From: Yersinia thracica
Lineage (GTDB): Bacteria; Pseudomonadota; Gammaproteobacteria; Enterobacterales; Enterobacteriaceae
Assembly (NCBI RefSeq): GCF_902170565.1
Contig: NZ_CABHXX010000101.1
Location: forward strand, 1-51,398
Length of the DNA: 51,398 bases
Reading direction: 5' to 3'
Shown here: piece after piece, positions 17,479 to 25,475 of the stretch
Numbering within the stretch: the first letter of the stretch is position 1
Layout of the letters: every line of letters starts with the position of its first letter
Made by a program: the position numbers and the translations under genes
Notes under the pieces: model-generated
Told to the model about the DNA's origin: nothing
Database searches by the model: none
What the model saw: the letters and a program-made list of their open reading frames with translations, nothing else

Positions 17479-18771
17479 ATGCTGTGGCGAATGCTCAAGC
17501 AGTCTTGGTTCAACAATGTCCGGCGTAAGTCGCTGGCCGTATTTACGGTGTTTCTGGCCGCCGGGCTTATCTCTTCACTGTTGGCGGTTTCGATAGACAT
17601 TGGCGATAAAATGTCCCGTGAACTGAAGTCCTATGGCGCCAACATTCTGATTGAACCCGCCGGTCAAGTGGCATTGCCCTCACTGTTTGGTGAGAAAAGT
17701 AACCCGCTCACAGGGCAGGATTTTTTGGATCAGGCCGAATTACCCAATATTAAAGACATTTTTTGGCGTAATAACATTGTCGGTTTTGCCCCATTGCTGA
17801 GTGGTGAAACCGAGGTCAATGGTCAGGATATTCCGCTATTAGGCACTTATTTTAATCAGCCCGTTGATGTGCCTGATGAAGAGGACTATCACACCGGTCA
17901 GCAAATTATCAGCCCCTATTGGCAGGTGACTGGTGACTGGCCACAAGAACCGGTCAAACCTGATGCCCAAGAGGTACAGGCTTTATTGGGTAAGCAGCTC
18001 GCACAGCAAACAGGTTGGAAAATCGGTGATGAGTTAAACCTCAAGGGGGCATCTGGCCCGCTGAAAGTGAAGATAAGTGGCGTGCTAAGCAGTGGGGGTG
18101 AAGAGGAGGGGCGGCTCGTGTTGCCGCTGGCCGCCGTACAATCGCTGCTTGGGTTGCCGGGGAAAGTCCAGGCTATCAGGGTCTCGGCCCTGACGGTGCC
18201 GGAGAATGAATTATCGCGTAAAGCGCGCGAAAATCTTGAAGCCCTCAATGCCGAAGAATATGACTTATGGTATTGCACTGCCTATGTATCTTCCATTGCA
18301 CACCAATTAGAAGAGGCAATATCTGGTGCCGTGGTTCGGCCTATCTGGCAAGTCGCCGCGTCAGAGGGACTGGTGATTGAAAAAATACAGCTATTGTTGG
18401 TGGTGGTCACATTGGCGGCCCTGATTGCTGCGGCCATGGGGATAGCATCACTGATGACCAGCACGATTATGGAACGGGCTAAAGAAATTGGTTTGATGAA
18501 AGCCTTGGGCGCTCGGCAGTGGCAAATTTTGATGCTGTTTTATCTTGAAGCCGCAATCAGTGGCTTGATTGGCGGTCTGGCGGGGTGTTTAGCTGGGTGG
18601 GGGTTGGCAAAAACTATCGGTTTGATGTTGTTTGGCGCTCCACTGAGTTTTGCCTGGATGGTCGTACCATGCGTGCTGGTTATTTCTGTTTTGATTGCTG
18701 TGATTGGGACGTGGTTCCCCGCTCGGCGCATTGCTCGTCTTTATCCGGTGGAGGTGCTTTATGGCCGTTAA
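17479..18771 (+). CDS. FtsX/MacB-like ABC permease 1 of the fet locus
   Basis: 430-residue inner-membrane permease. One TM helix at about 20-40, a periplasmic MacB_PCD-type domain (about 42-300) and a C-terminal FtsX domain with three helices (about 305-425) are visible. The conserved motif MERAKEIGLMKALGA lies after the second helix. Such permeases work as pairs with an ABC ATPase and are usually mechanotransmitters or exporters rather than classical importers. It begins 2 bp after the DUF2318 gene and overlaps the next permease by 11 bp. Substrate unknown; the iron context is conserved in Campylobacter. Confidence 0.85.
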   Translation: MLWRMLKQSWFNNVRRKSLAVFTVFLAAGLISSLLAVSIDIGDKMSRELKSYGANILIEPAGQVALPSLFGEKSNPLTGQDFLDQAELPNIKDIFWRNNIVGFAPLLSGETEVNGQDIPLLGTYFNQPVDVPDEEDYHTGQQIISPYWQVTGDWPQEPVKPDAQEVQALLGKQLAQQTGWKIGDELNLKGASGPLKVKISGVLSSGGEEEGRLVLPLAAVQSLLGLPGKVQAIRVSALTVPENELSRKARENLEALNAEEYDLWYCTAYVSSIAHQLEEAISGAVVRPIWQVAASEGLVIEKIQLLLVVVTLAALIAAAMGIASLMTSTIMERAKEIGLMKALGARQWQILMLFYLEAAISGLIGGLAGCLAGWGLAKTIGLMLFGAPLSFAWMVVPCVLVISVLIAVIGTWFPARRIARLYPVEVLYGR

Positions 18772-19918
18772 TCATCGGGCTACACAGCATAAAGGGCTGG
18801 ATGGCATGTTCTGGCGCTTAGTATTACGAGCGCTGCGTCTGCGCATGCAGCGGGTCAGTGTTGTATTCGCAGCATTGACCGTCGGCGCAGCGATTGTCAC
18901 GGCAATGTCAGCCGTTTATTTTGATATTAATGCCAAAATGAGCCAGGAATTGCGCACGTTCGGTGCAAATTTCTACATCGGCCCAGGGCACGGCAACTCG
19001 TTTGAACAAGGGCAGTTTCAGCCCATTATTGATGCTGCGCCGAAAGGGCTTATCAATGCCTCAAGCCCCTATATTTATGGGATGGCACGCACTGAGCTGG
19101 AAAAAGTCGTGCTGATGGGGGTGTGGTTTGAATCTTTACAACAATTAGTCCCTTATTGGCAAGTGACGGGTAACTGGATTGGTGTCAGTTTTGATGACCG
19201 TAATGCCATGATTGGCGTCAAACTGGCCGAGCGTTTGCACGTTAAAGTCGGCGATACCATCACGTTGGTAAATGGGAGTGAGCGGCAGCGTTTACAAGTT
19301 AAAGGTATTGTAGAAGCCGGTGATGCCACCGATAACATGTTGATTATCAATCTGGAACTGGCGCAGAAATGGCTGAATCAACCGGGGCGCATCAGTAATG
19401 CATTGCTGAGTGTCAGCAATGATGTGGGCCAGGTCGAAACCTTTGCCAGCCATCTTCGTGAGCAATATCCGAGTCTTGAGATCAGGCCAATTCGTAAGGT
19501 TTCCGCCTCTGAAGGGCAGGTTCTCGACAAGATAAAAGGGCTGATGGGGCTGGTCTCAGTGGTTATCCTCATTCTGTCATCGCTGTGTGTCAACACCACG
19601 TTAATGGCAATCGTGGGCGAGCGTTCGAAAGAGTTCGCTTTACAAAAAGCGCTGGGTGCCAGTGGCGGCGATATTATTCGCCAGATGTTGACTGAAACCT
19701 TGATCATCTCGCTGGCGGCAGCCGTTTGTGGCGCGTTGCTAGGTTATGTGCTGGCGCAGGTATTGGGGCAAACCGTCTTCAGCGCGGCGATTGCTTTGCG
19801 CGCACCGGTATTGCCGCTAACGTTGATATTGTCATTGTTAGTGGCCGCAGTGGCGGCAATTGTTCCCACTCGACGAGCTATTCATATTGAACCTGCTAAA
19901 GTCTTGAAAGGAGAGTAG
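18761..19918 (+). CDS. FtsX/MacB-like ABC permease 2 of the fet locus
   Basis: 385-residue paralogue of the preceding permease with the same plan: N-terminal TM helix (about 35-55), periplasmic domain, and three C-terminal helices with the FtsX signature GERSKEFALQKALGAS. The ATG at 18761 is chosen because GGTGGAGG lies 7-8 bases upstream and it falls inside the end of the previous gene; the longer reading to 18704 only adds shadow sequence. The two permeases probably form a heterodimer driven by the ATPase encoded next. This protein lacks the longer periplasmic insert of permease 1. Confidence 0.84.
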   Translation: MAVNHRATQHKGLDGMFWRLVLRALRLRMQRVSVVFAALTVGAAIVTAMSAVYFDINAKMSQELRTFGANFYIGPGHGNSFEQGQFQPIIDAAPKGLINASSPYIYGMARTELEKVVLMGVWFESLQQLVPYWQVTGNWIGVSFDDRNAMIGVKLAERLHVKVGDTITLVNGSERQRLQVKGIVEAGDATDNMLIINLELAQKWLNQPGRISNALLSVSNDVGQVETFASHLREQYPSLEIRPIRKVSASEGQVLDKIKGLMGLVSVVILILSSLCVNTTLMAIVGERSKEFALQKALGASGGDIIRQMLTETLIISLAAAVCGALLGYVLAQVLGQTVFSAAIALRAPVLPLTLILSLLVAAVAAIVPTRRAIHIEPAKVLKGE

Positions 19919-19921
19919 CAA

Positions 19922-20635
19922 ATGACATCGCCACACACATGGGTGCAACCTGAATACACCACGGATGCGGTTATTGAAACTCGGCATTTATACAAACGTT
20001 TTGGGCAGGTGACGGCGCTGGAAGACATCAATATCCGCATTAATCGTGGCGAATTTGTCGCGATTATGGGGGCATCGGGTTCAGGTAAAACCACGTTAAT
20101 GAATATTTTAACTTGCCTCGATACCGTGAGTGAGGGGCAGGTATTGCTCGATGGCATTGACGCCGCGGGTCTTGATGAAGAAGGGCGCAGGAAATTCCGC
20201 GCAGATAAGATTGGGTTGGTTTTCCAGCAATTCCATCTTATTCCTTATCTGACTGCGCTGGAGAACATTATGTTGGCGCAGCATTATCACAGTGTGGTGG
20301 ATGAAACTGCTGCCCGGCAAGTATTAGAACAGGTGGGGATGACGCCACGTATGGGCCATTTACCTAGTCAGCTTTCTGGCGGTGAGCAGCAGCGGGTATG
20401 TATCGCGCGCGCACTGGTCAATCAGCCGCCCATTATTTTTGCTGATGAGCCTACCGGTAACCTTGATGAGGAGAATGAACAGCGGGTATTAGATTTGCTA
20501 AATCATATCCATCAGCAAGGTAGAACTATTGTTATGGTCACTCATAATCCGGATTTAGGCTGTGTTGCTGACCGGATAATCCGGCTCCAGCATGGTAAAT
20601 ATCTTAAGGAAGAGAGTCGGCATCATGTGGCGTAA
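19922..20635 (+). CDS. ABC transporter ATPase (LolD/MacB type) of the fet locus
   Basis: 237-residue nucleotide-binding subunit. Walker A GASGSGKTT (about 43-51), Q-loop VFQQFHLIP, signature LSGGEQQRV, Walker B IIFADEPTGNLD and H-loop MVTHNPD are all intact, so it should be active. The sequence type is that of ATPases serving FtsX-like permeases. It starts 3 bp after permease 2, and its end overlaps the thioredoxin-gene start by 11 bp. It should energise the two permeases; what they move or signal is not known. Confidence 0.9.
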   Translation: MTSPHTWVQPEYTTDAVIETRHLYKRFGQVTALEDINIRINRGEFVAIMGASGSGKTTLMNILTCLDTVSEGQVLLDGIDAAGLDEEGRRKFRADKIGLVFQQFHLIPYLTALENIMLAQHYHSVVDETAARQVLEQVGMTPRMGHLPSQLSGGEQQRVCIARALVNQPPIIFADEPTGNLDEENEQRVLDLLNHIHQQGRTIVMVTHNPDLGCVADRIIRLQHGKYLKEESRHHVA

Positions 20636-21122
20636 TCAAATAAAAATATTGAGTTTATGCGCTTTACTGTTGTTGCTGAGTGCTTGTAAGCAAGAAGAAG
20701 TGGCTGTGGGAGAGGCCGCGCCTCCATTGGCAGCTTATGATCTGCAAGGCAAACCCGTGGCACTCGAACAATGGAAAGGCAAACAGGTTTACCTCAATTT
20801 TTGGTCAGCAAACTGTGGTGGCTGTTTGGCTGAAATGGCCGCTTTGGATAAACTGAGCCAACAATATCAGCAGGATATCGTGGTGGTGGCGATTAATACT
20901 GATCCAGAACAGGTGGATATCAATCCGCTGCTGGCACAGCGTAGTATCAGTTATCCCGTTATTCGCGATCAACTGGGTATCACTCAGGAGCGCTATCAGG
21001 TTATTGGCACGCCGACCTCTTTTTTGATTGACCGCAACGGCAAAGTCACTGAGTTACATCAGGGGGCACGTAACGAAAAAGATCTGGCCACATTGTTCCA
21101 ACATTGGGCGGCGGGAGCATAA
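20625..21122 (+). CDS. TlpA/ResA-like thioredoxin lipoprotein of the fet locus
   Basis: 165-residue membrane-anchored thioredoxin. The N-terminus is a lipoprotein signal (LLLLSAC, acylated Cys about residue 20, next residue Lys). A TlpA-type domain follows with active site C64-G-G-C67 in SANCGGCLAEM and the cis-proline segment GTPTSFLID. CGGC differs from the more common CxPC and should have a different redox potential. ATG 20625 lies within the ATPase end and follows GGAAGAGAG. The stop shares one base with the cytochrome start. It may reduce thiols or cytochrome-linked sites in DUF2318 or P19; this is inference from gene order. Confidence 0.85.
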   Translation: MWRNQIKILSLCALLLLLSACKQEEVAVGEAAPPLAAYDLQGKPVALEQWKGKQVYLNFWSANCGGCLAEMAALDKLSQQYQQDIVVVAINTDPEQVDINPLLAQRSISYPVIRDQLGITQERYQVIGTPTSFLIDRNGKVTELHQGARNEKDLATLFQHWAAGA

Positions 21123-21436
21123 TGAGAATCTTACTGCTGGCTGCATGCACCCTGGTGTTTAGCGCCACCTCCCAAGCCGCCACTGACGGTGAACATATCT
21201 ATAAACAAACGTGTTCAAGTTGTCATGGCCGTTTGGCCGATCGAAAAGGGCTGGATAAAGCGCCGCCACTCATATCGCTATCCCGTGATCAAATCGTCGA
21301 TGGCCTGACTGCACGACGTGACGGCAAGATTGTCGGCAGAGGCAATAAGGCCAAAGCACATCTGACCGACGATGATATACAAAAATTGGCAGACCATATA
21401 GAGAGCTTAAAAGGAGTTAAAGCTAAAGCTCCGTGA
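21122..21436 (+). CDS. Small periplasmic cytochrome c of the fet locus
   Basis: 104-residue single-heme cytochrome c. A signal peptide (cleavage after about SQA at 19) precedes heme motif C31-S-S-C34-H35. A class I fold follows, with the C-terminal helix DDDIQKLADHIESL. No methionine occurs after the heme motif, so the usual Met sixth ligand is missing; H80 (AKAHLTDD) is one candidate replacement. The start overlaps the thioredoxin stop by one base (TAATG), marking it as the last gene of the operon. It may move electrons to or from iron during uptake. Confidence 0.88.
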   Translation: MRILLLAACTLVFSATSQAATDGEHIYKQTCSSCHGRLADRKGLDKAPPLISLSRDQIVDGLTARRDGKIVGRGNKAKAHLTDDDIQKLADHIESLKGVKAKAP

Positions 21437-21590
21437 TGTAAAATACTCTCTATTATTATGATTTTTTTGATTAAATAAGCTGAGTTCCTACTGTGTCCTT
21501 ATCTGTTTGGGCGACTTCATTTAATAGGATTTATGCTGTATTATATGTTGCATATAAAATACATCTTTAAATTATCTGAGGAATAACAGA

Positions 21591-22460
21591 ATGGGAAATA
21601 CATCAGCCTTGCTTTGCTATAAAAAATTGCCGGTCTGGGATAGTGCTGGCGTACCCGCGATGTTTCGTGAAAAGCACAATACTAAAGCCGGGACGTGGGC
21701 CAGGCTGACTCTCCTGAGTGGAGAGATGGACTTTTTAATCCTTGATGAAGCGGGTAACACCCTGGAAAGGCACTCATTTTCTTGTGAGCATCAACCCCCT
21801 TTTATTGAGCCGCAAGTCTGGCATCGTATTGCCGCCTGTTCAGATGATCTGCAATGCCAGCTCAGTTTTTATTGCACGCCGGAAGATTTTTATCATAAGA
21901 AATACAATTTAACCCCAACACATTCCGAAGTGATTGAGGCGGTGAAAACGGTCAAGCCGGGTAAAGCACTCGATTTAGGCTGTGGTTCCGGACGTAATTC
22001 GTTGTATCTGAATTTATTAGGTTTTGATGTGGCCGCGCTGGATAAAAATGGTGAAAGTATCAGTCGGTTACAACAAATCATTGAGCAGGAAGAACGGCAA
22101 AACATAGCGGTCAACACTTATAATATCAATGAAGCTAGTCTGGATAATCGCTACGATTTTATTCTCTCGACAGTGGTGTTGATGTTCCTACAGCCAGAGA
22201 GAATTCCGCATATTATCAATAATATGCAAGAGTGTACCTTACCCGGCGGTTACAATCTGATTATCTCGGCCATGTCTACTGATGACTTCCCTTGTACTGT
22301 ACCTTTCTCTTTCACCTTAAAATCGGGTGAGTTAAGTCATTACTATAAAGATTGGGACATCATTAAATATAACGAAGATGTTGGGCAGCTACATAAGACC
22401 GATGAGCAAGGTAACCGGATAAAACTGCGTTTTGCGACCCTGCTGGCGCGAAAAAACTAA
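21591..22460 (+). CDS. tehB: TehB-like SAM-dependent methyltransferase, long form
   Basis: 289-residue cytoplasmic methyltransferase linked to tellurite resistance. Residues 1-95 form the DUF1971/TehB N-terminal cupin-like domain ([20 protein letters not shown]). Residues 100-289 are the methyltransferase with SAM motif [15 protein letters not shown] (about 125-139) and acidic motif II near LDKN. The two-domain form is like Haemophilus TehB; E. coli TehB has only the methyltransferase. TGAGGA lies upstream of the ATG. It stands alone with its own gap on both sides; no tehA is present here. Physiological substrate is uncertain. Confidence 0.87.
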   Translation: MGNTSALLCYKKLPVWDSAGVPAMFREKHNTKAGTWARLTLLSGEMDFLILDEAGNTLERHSFSCEHQPPFIEPQVWHRIAACSDDLQCQLSFYCTPEDFYHKKYNLTPTHSEVIEAVKTVKPGKALDLGCGSGRNSLYLNLLGFDVAALDKNGESISRLQQIIEQEERQNIAVNTYNINEASLDNRYDFILSTVVLMFLQPERIPHIINNMQECTLPGGYNLIISAMSTDDFPCTVPFSFTLKSGELSHYYKDWDIIKYNEDVGQLHKTDEQGNRIKLRFATLLARKN

Positions 22461-22661
22461 TTACGCGGTACTCACGTGCGTTCATCGGGCGCGCTGGGCA
22501 AGGTTACTGTGCAGTCAATTTCGGAAAAGAAAGGTATTCTGTCGGTGAGTTATCGGATTGATTAATCGCTAACTATCAATGACAAAATCCATTTCTGTTA
22601 TGACCAAAATGGCGCAGTATTTTAGCATTTAATGCTGTTGAGAATTATTAATTAACTTCAT

Positions 22662-22676
22662 TGATAATCATTATCA
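22662..22676. promoter_or_regulatory. Fur box upstream of the FhuF-like gene
   Basis: TGATAAT-C-ATTATCA at 22662-22676 is a perfect 7-1-7 Fur palindrome, 47 bp upstream of the GTG start. Iron-dependent repression of the reductase gene is a safe expectation. The rest of the 262-bp gap after tehB holds no gene. Confidence 0.9.
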
Positions 22677-22722
22677 CTGAATGTAATAATGTCATCCATA
22701 TGAGTCCCGCGGAGTATGGATT

Positions 22723-23526
22723 GTGTCGAATACAGCTGAGGTAATTTATCCTTCAACAACGGCGATTTCTGATGAAGTCGCCAGTTTGTTTGCCCGTACA
22801 TTCGTGCACTTTTCCGAATCGTTTTATATCGATGCTGTTGAAACTTCTGAAGAAAGTGTATTACTGGAACAGTGGGCGGCAGAAGATAATTTAGCCATAT
22901 TGATGCAAAACTATGAAAAGCATTACTACGACGGTACCGAGCTTAATCCGCATCATAAAGCGTTGCACTCATTATGGGGACAATGGTATTTCGGTATGGT
23001 GATCCCGCCGATGATCTTGATGTTACTGGCATTACCCAGAGTAATAGATACCCGCCCGGAAAGAGTTCGGGTGAAGTTTCATACCACAGGACGGCCCGAA
23101 ATTATCTACTATCAGCATGGTTGGTTAGATAAACTTAGTTGGTTAGATAACCCTAGTAGGCTAGATAAATCACCGTCATCTTTATTGGAACGGCTCTATT
23201 TATTACTCGATCATCATATTATTCCTGTTATGGCGAGAATAGAGCGCCAGCCAAAAGCTAATATCCGGCTGATATGGAATAACCTAGGTTATTTGATGTT
23301 TTGGTATCTACGCGAATTTGCGAATAAGCTGGGCCATATTGAGGGTTATGACACTCTTATTGAAACCCTTTTTCTCACTTCAAGCTTGCCGGATGGACGA
23401 GACAATCCCCTCTATCGCACTGTTATTCCAAGAAATGGTGCTATGGAACGCCGCACTTGTTGCCAACGGAATAAACTGCCGGGTGTCGGCAGTTGTCATG
23501 ATTGCCCGTTAGAGTCTCGCTCATAA
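22723..23526 (+). CDS. FhuF-like siderophore-iron reductase
   Basis: 267-residue cytoplasmic ferric reductase that releases iron from hydroxamate-type siderophores. The C-terminal [2Fe-2S] motif C246-C247-x10-C258-x2-C261 is intact and diagnostic of the FhuF family. GTG start at 22723 follows GGAG by 8 bases. A perfect Fur box lies upstream. Residues around 134-151 contain three near-identical hexapeptides (WLDKLS, WLDNPS, RLDKSP) coded by an 18-bp tandem repeat, an apparent recent insertion in a surface loop. The M24 hydrolase gene starts 50 bp later and may share the transcript. No fhuABCD genes are nearby, so the siderophore is unknown. Confidence 0.85.
   Translation: MSNTAEVIYPSTTAISDEVASLFARTFVHFSESFYIDAVETSEESVLLEQWAAEDNLAILMQNYEKHYYDGTELNPHHKALHSLWGQWYFGMVIPPMILMLLALPRVIDTRPERVRVKFHTTGRPEIIYYQHGWLDKLSWLDNPSRLDKSPSSLLERLYLLLDHHIIPVMARIERQPKANIRLIWNNLGYLMFWYLREFANKLGHIEGYDTLIETLFLTSSLPDGRDNPLYRTVIPRNGAMERRTCCQRNKLPGVGSCHDCPLESRS
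23122..23175 (+). repeat. In-frame 18-bp tandem repeat inside the FhuF-like gene
   Basis: Three 18-bp units at 23122-23139, 23140-23157 and 23158-23175 share TGGTTAGATAA with small changes. They code for WLDKLS-WLDNPS-RLDKSP. Being a multiple of three, the repeat keeps the frame. Confidence 0.85.
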
Positions 23527-23576
23527 CCGGTATATGATTCAGCTTACAGATAAAGTAAGCCTTGAAGGATATTTCG

Positions 23577-24794
23577 GTGAATAAAGAAAAAATTGCCCAT
23601 TTAGATGCGGTCAGTCGTAAAGCCCGTGTAGTCATGGAACGCGAAGGGCTTGACGCTCTGGTGGTCACCGTCTGCGATAACTTCTATTACCTGACCGGTT
23701 TCGCCAGTTTCTTTATGTATACCTTCCGGCACACTGGTGCGGCTGTCGCCATTATGTTTCGTGATGAAAGTATTCCGTCTCACATCATCATGAATGAGTT
23801 TGAAGCTGCCAGCACCCACTTTGATATGCCCAACATGGTGCTGAAAACCTTCCCGGTATGGGTTGATGTTGATGACCCGCGGAACCCACTTAATCATCAG
23901 AAAAAGCGCGAACGGCCTATTGGCCCGCCAGTGGAAGCTGTTTTTGGTTTAGTGAAAGACGCCCTTGCGAGTGCAGGTGTGTTGGATAAAACCATTGCAA
24001 TTGAATTACAGGCTATGTCTAACGGCGGTAAAAGTGTGTTAGATAAAGTCGTTCCGGGGCTAAAGTGGGTTGATTCAACGCCGCTGTTCAATGAAGTCCG
24101 AATGGTCAAAAGCCCGTGGGAGATTAAACACCTGCGTAAAAGTGCTGAAATTACTGAGTTCGGTATCGCCAGTGCCGCTAAGCATATCCGTGTGGGTTGC
24201 ACGGCAGCAGAATTGACCGCCGCATTTAAAGCCGCCGTCATGACTTTCCCTGAGACCCATTTCTCTCGCTTTAATCTTATTTCTGTCGGTGATAATTTCT
24301 CACCTAAAATGTTTGCTGATGAGACCCCGGCAAAGTTCGGAGATTTAATTAAGTTTGATTGCGGGGTAGATGTGGCGGGTTATGGTGCGGATCTTGCCAG
24401 AACATTTGTGCTGGGGGAGCCGGATGAACTTACGCAGCAGATATACAACACCATAAGAGCCGGGCACGAACATATGCTATCAATGGTGGCTCCGGGCGTT
24501 AAGTTAAAAGATGTATTTGACACCACCATGGCGGTTATTAAAACGTCCGGTTTGCCCCATTATAACCGCGGTCATCTTGGCCATGGAGATGGTGTATTTT
24601 TGGGGCTGGAAGAAGCGCCTTTTGTCAGCACGTTGGCAACGGAAACATTTCTCCCTGGAATGGTGTTAAGCCTAGAAACACCTTATTACGGCATCGGCAT
24701 TGGCTCGATTATGCTGGAAGATATGATTCTCATTACCCATAATGGTTTTGAATTTTTAAGTAAATTGAATCGCGATTTGTGTCGTTATAATTAA
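23577..24794 (+). CDS. M24-family hydrolase (creatinase/ectoine-hydrolase/Xaa-Pro peptidase like)
   Basis: 405-residue metallohydrolase with the pita-bread fold. An N-terminal creatinase-type domain (about 1-170) precedes a catalytic domain with all five expected metal ligands: D261 (KFDCGVD), D272 (GADLAR), H336 (GHLGHGDG), E367 (SLETPYY) and E381 (MLEDM). The GTG at 23577 is preferred because AAGGAT stands 7 bases upstream; a TTG at 23562 has no site. It follows the FhuF-like gene by 50 bp on the same strand. True substrate is open: proline dipeptides, creatine-like amidines, ectoine or another amide. The neighbour allows a guess at siderophore processing. Confidence 0.8.
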   Translation: MNKEKIAHLDAVSRKARVVMEREGLDALVVTVCDNFYYLTGFASFFMYTFRHTGAAVAIMFRDESIPSHIIMNEFEAASTHFDMPNMVLKTFPVWVDVDDPRNPLNHQKKRERPIGPPVEAVFGLVKDALASAGVLDKTIAIELQAMSNGGKSVLDKVVPGLKWVDSTPLFNEVRMVKSPWEIKHLRKSAEITEFGIASAAKHIRVGCTAAELTAAFKAAVMTFPETHFSRFNLISVGDNFSPKMFADETPAKFGDLIKFDCGVDVAGYGADLARTFVLGEPDELTQQIYNTIRAGHEHMLSMVAPGVKLKDVFDTTMAVIKTSGLPHYNRGHLGHGDGVFLGLEEAPFVSTLATETFLPGMVLSLETPYYGIGIGSIMLEDMILITHNGFEFLSKLNRDLCRYN

Positions 24795-24842
24795 TTTGTG
24801 CGCAGTGTCTCATTTTATCTGAATTAAACTCACTTCTAAAAC

Positions 24843-24878
24843 AGACCCTTTTATCTTTTAATTGGGTCTATTTTAATA
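24843..24878 (+). terminator. Possible terminator after the M24 hydrolase gene
   Basis: AGACCC (24843-24848) and GGGTCT (24864-24869) form a 6-bp stem with a 15-base loop, followed by ATTTTAAT. The stem is short, so this is a moderate call. Confidence 0.5.
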
Positions 24879-25475
24879 CGACCACAGCATGGTTGAAAAT
24901 ATATAAAACAAGAAAATTCTCATATAAAATATAGAGTTAAAGTTTATTTTTATTTAATCTCCCGGCATAGGGGCTATTAATATCATTAGGAAATGAAGCT
25001 ATTATATTTATTATTATAACGTTAGTTATAATTTCGCTTGCTTATGACTTTGTCACTCTACGTGTATGAAACTATAAATAATATTCTGTTAAATTAATGT
25101 TATAGGTATAAATCTTCCCCATAAAGGGTCTGAAAATCACATCTTGTCATCTTTTTTTGCAGAACACTGTGTCGCAGGATTCACTTAGTAAAAATATTTA
25201 GTCTCTAAATTTTGTTTTTTGGTAGAACATTTATCTAAGAATAATCTTAAATCAATCCGAATTAACGCCTATACTACATTTTCGCCTCTATTAATGTCTG
25301 GAATAACAATATTCTATAATAATTAGACAATAGTATTTTCTTTCAACTATCCTATGTAACATGCTGTAATACATTCCAAGGGCTTCATTTCATCATAATT
25401 CCAGAATGAAAAATGGATGTTCGTGAAGTAGCTTTTCTTGAAAATCAAACAAGTTGCTGGCTTAAGGGTTATATA
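24879..25475 (+). other. Long AT-rich upstream region of pgaA (hmsH)
   Basis: About 600 bp with no credible ORF; the reading frame that runs from 25413 into pgaA is an artefact of a missing stop. The region is very AT-rich. The only recognisable site is the RcsAB-like box listed separately. The length and composition suggest a heavily regulated biofilm promoter with H-NS-type binding, which is inference. Confidence 0.5.
25236..25249. promoter_or_regulatory. RcsAB-like box upstream of pgaA (hmsH)
   Basis: TAAGAATAATCTTA matches the RcsAB consensus TAAGAATATTCCTA at 12 of 14 positions and is itself an inverted repeat (TAAGA/TCTTA). It lies 227 bp upstream of the pgaA start. RcsAB is known as a repressor of Yersinia biofilm genes, including hmsHFRS, which fits. 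Confidence 0.6.
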
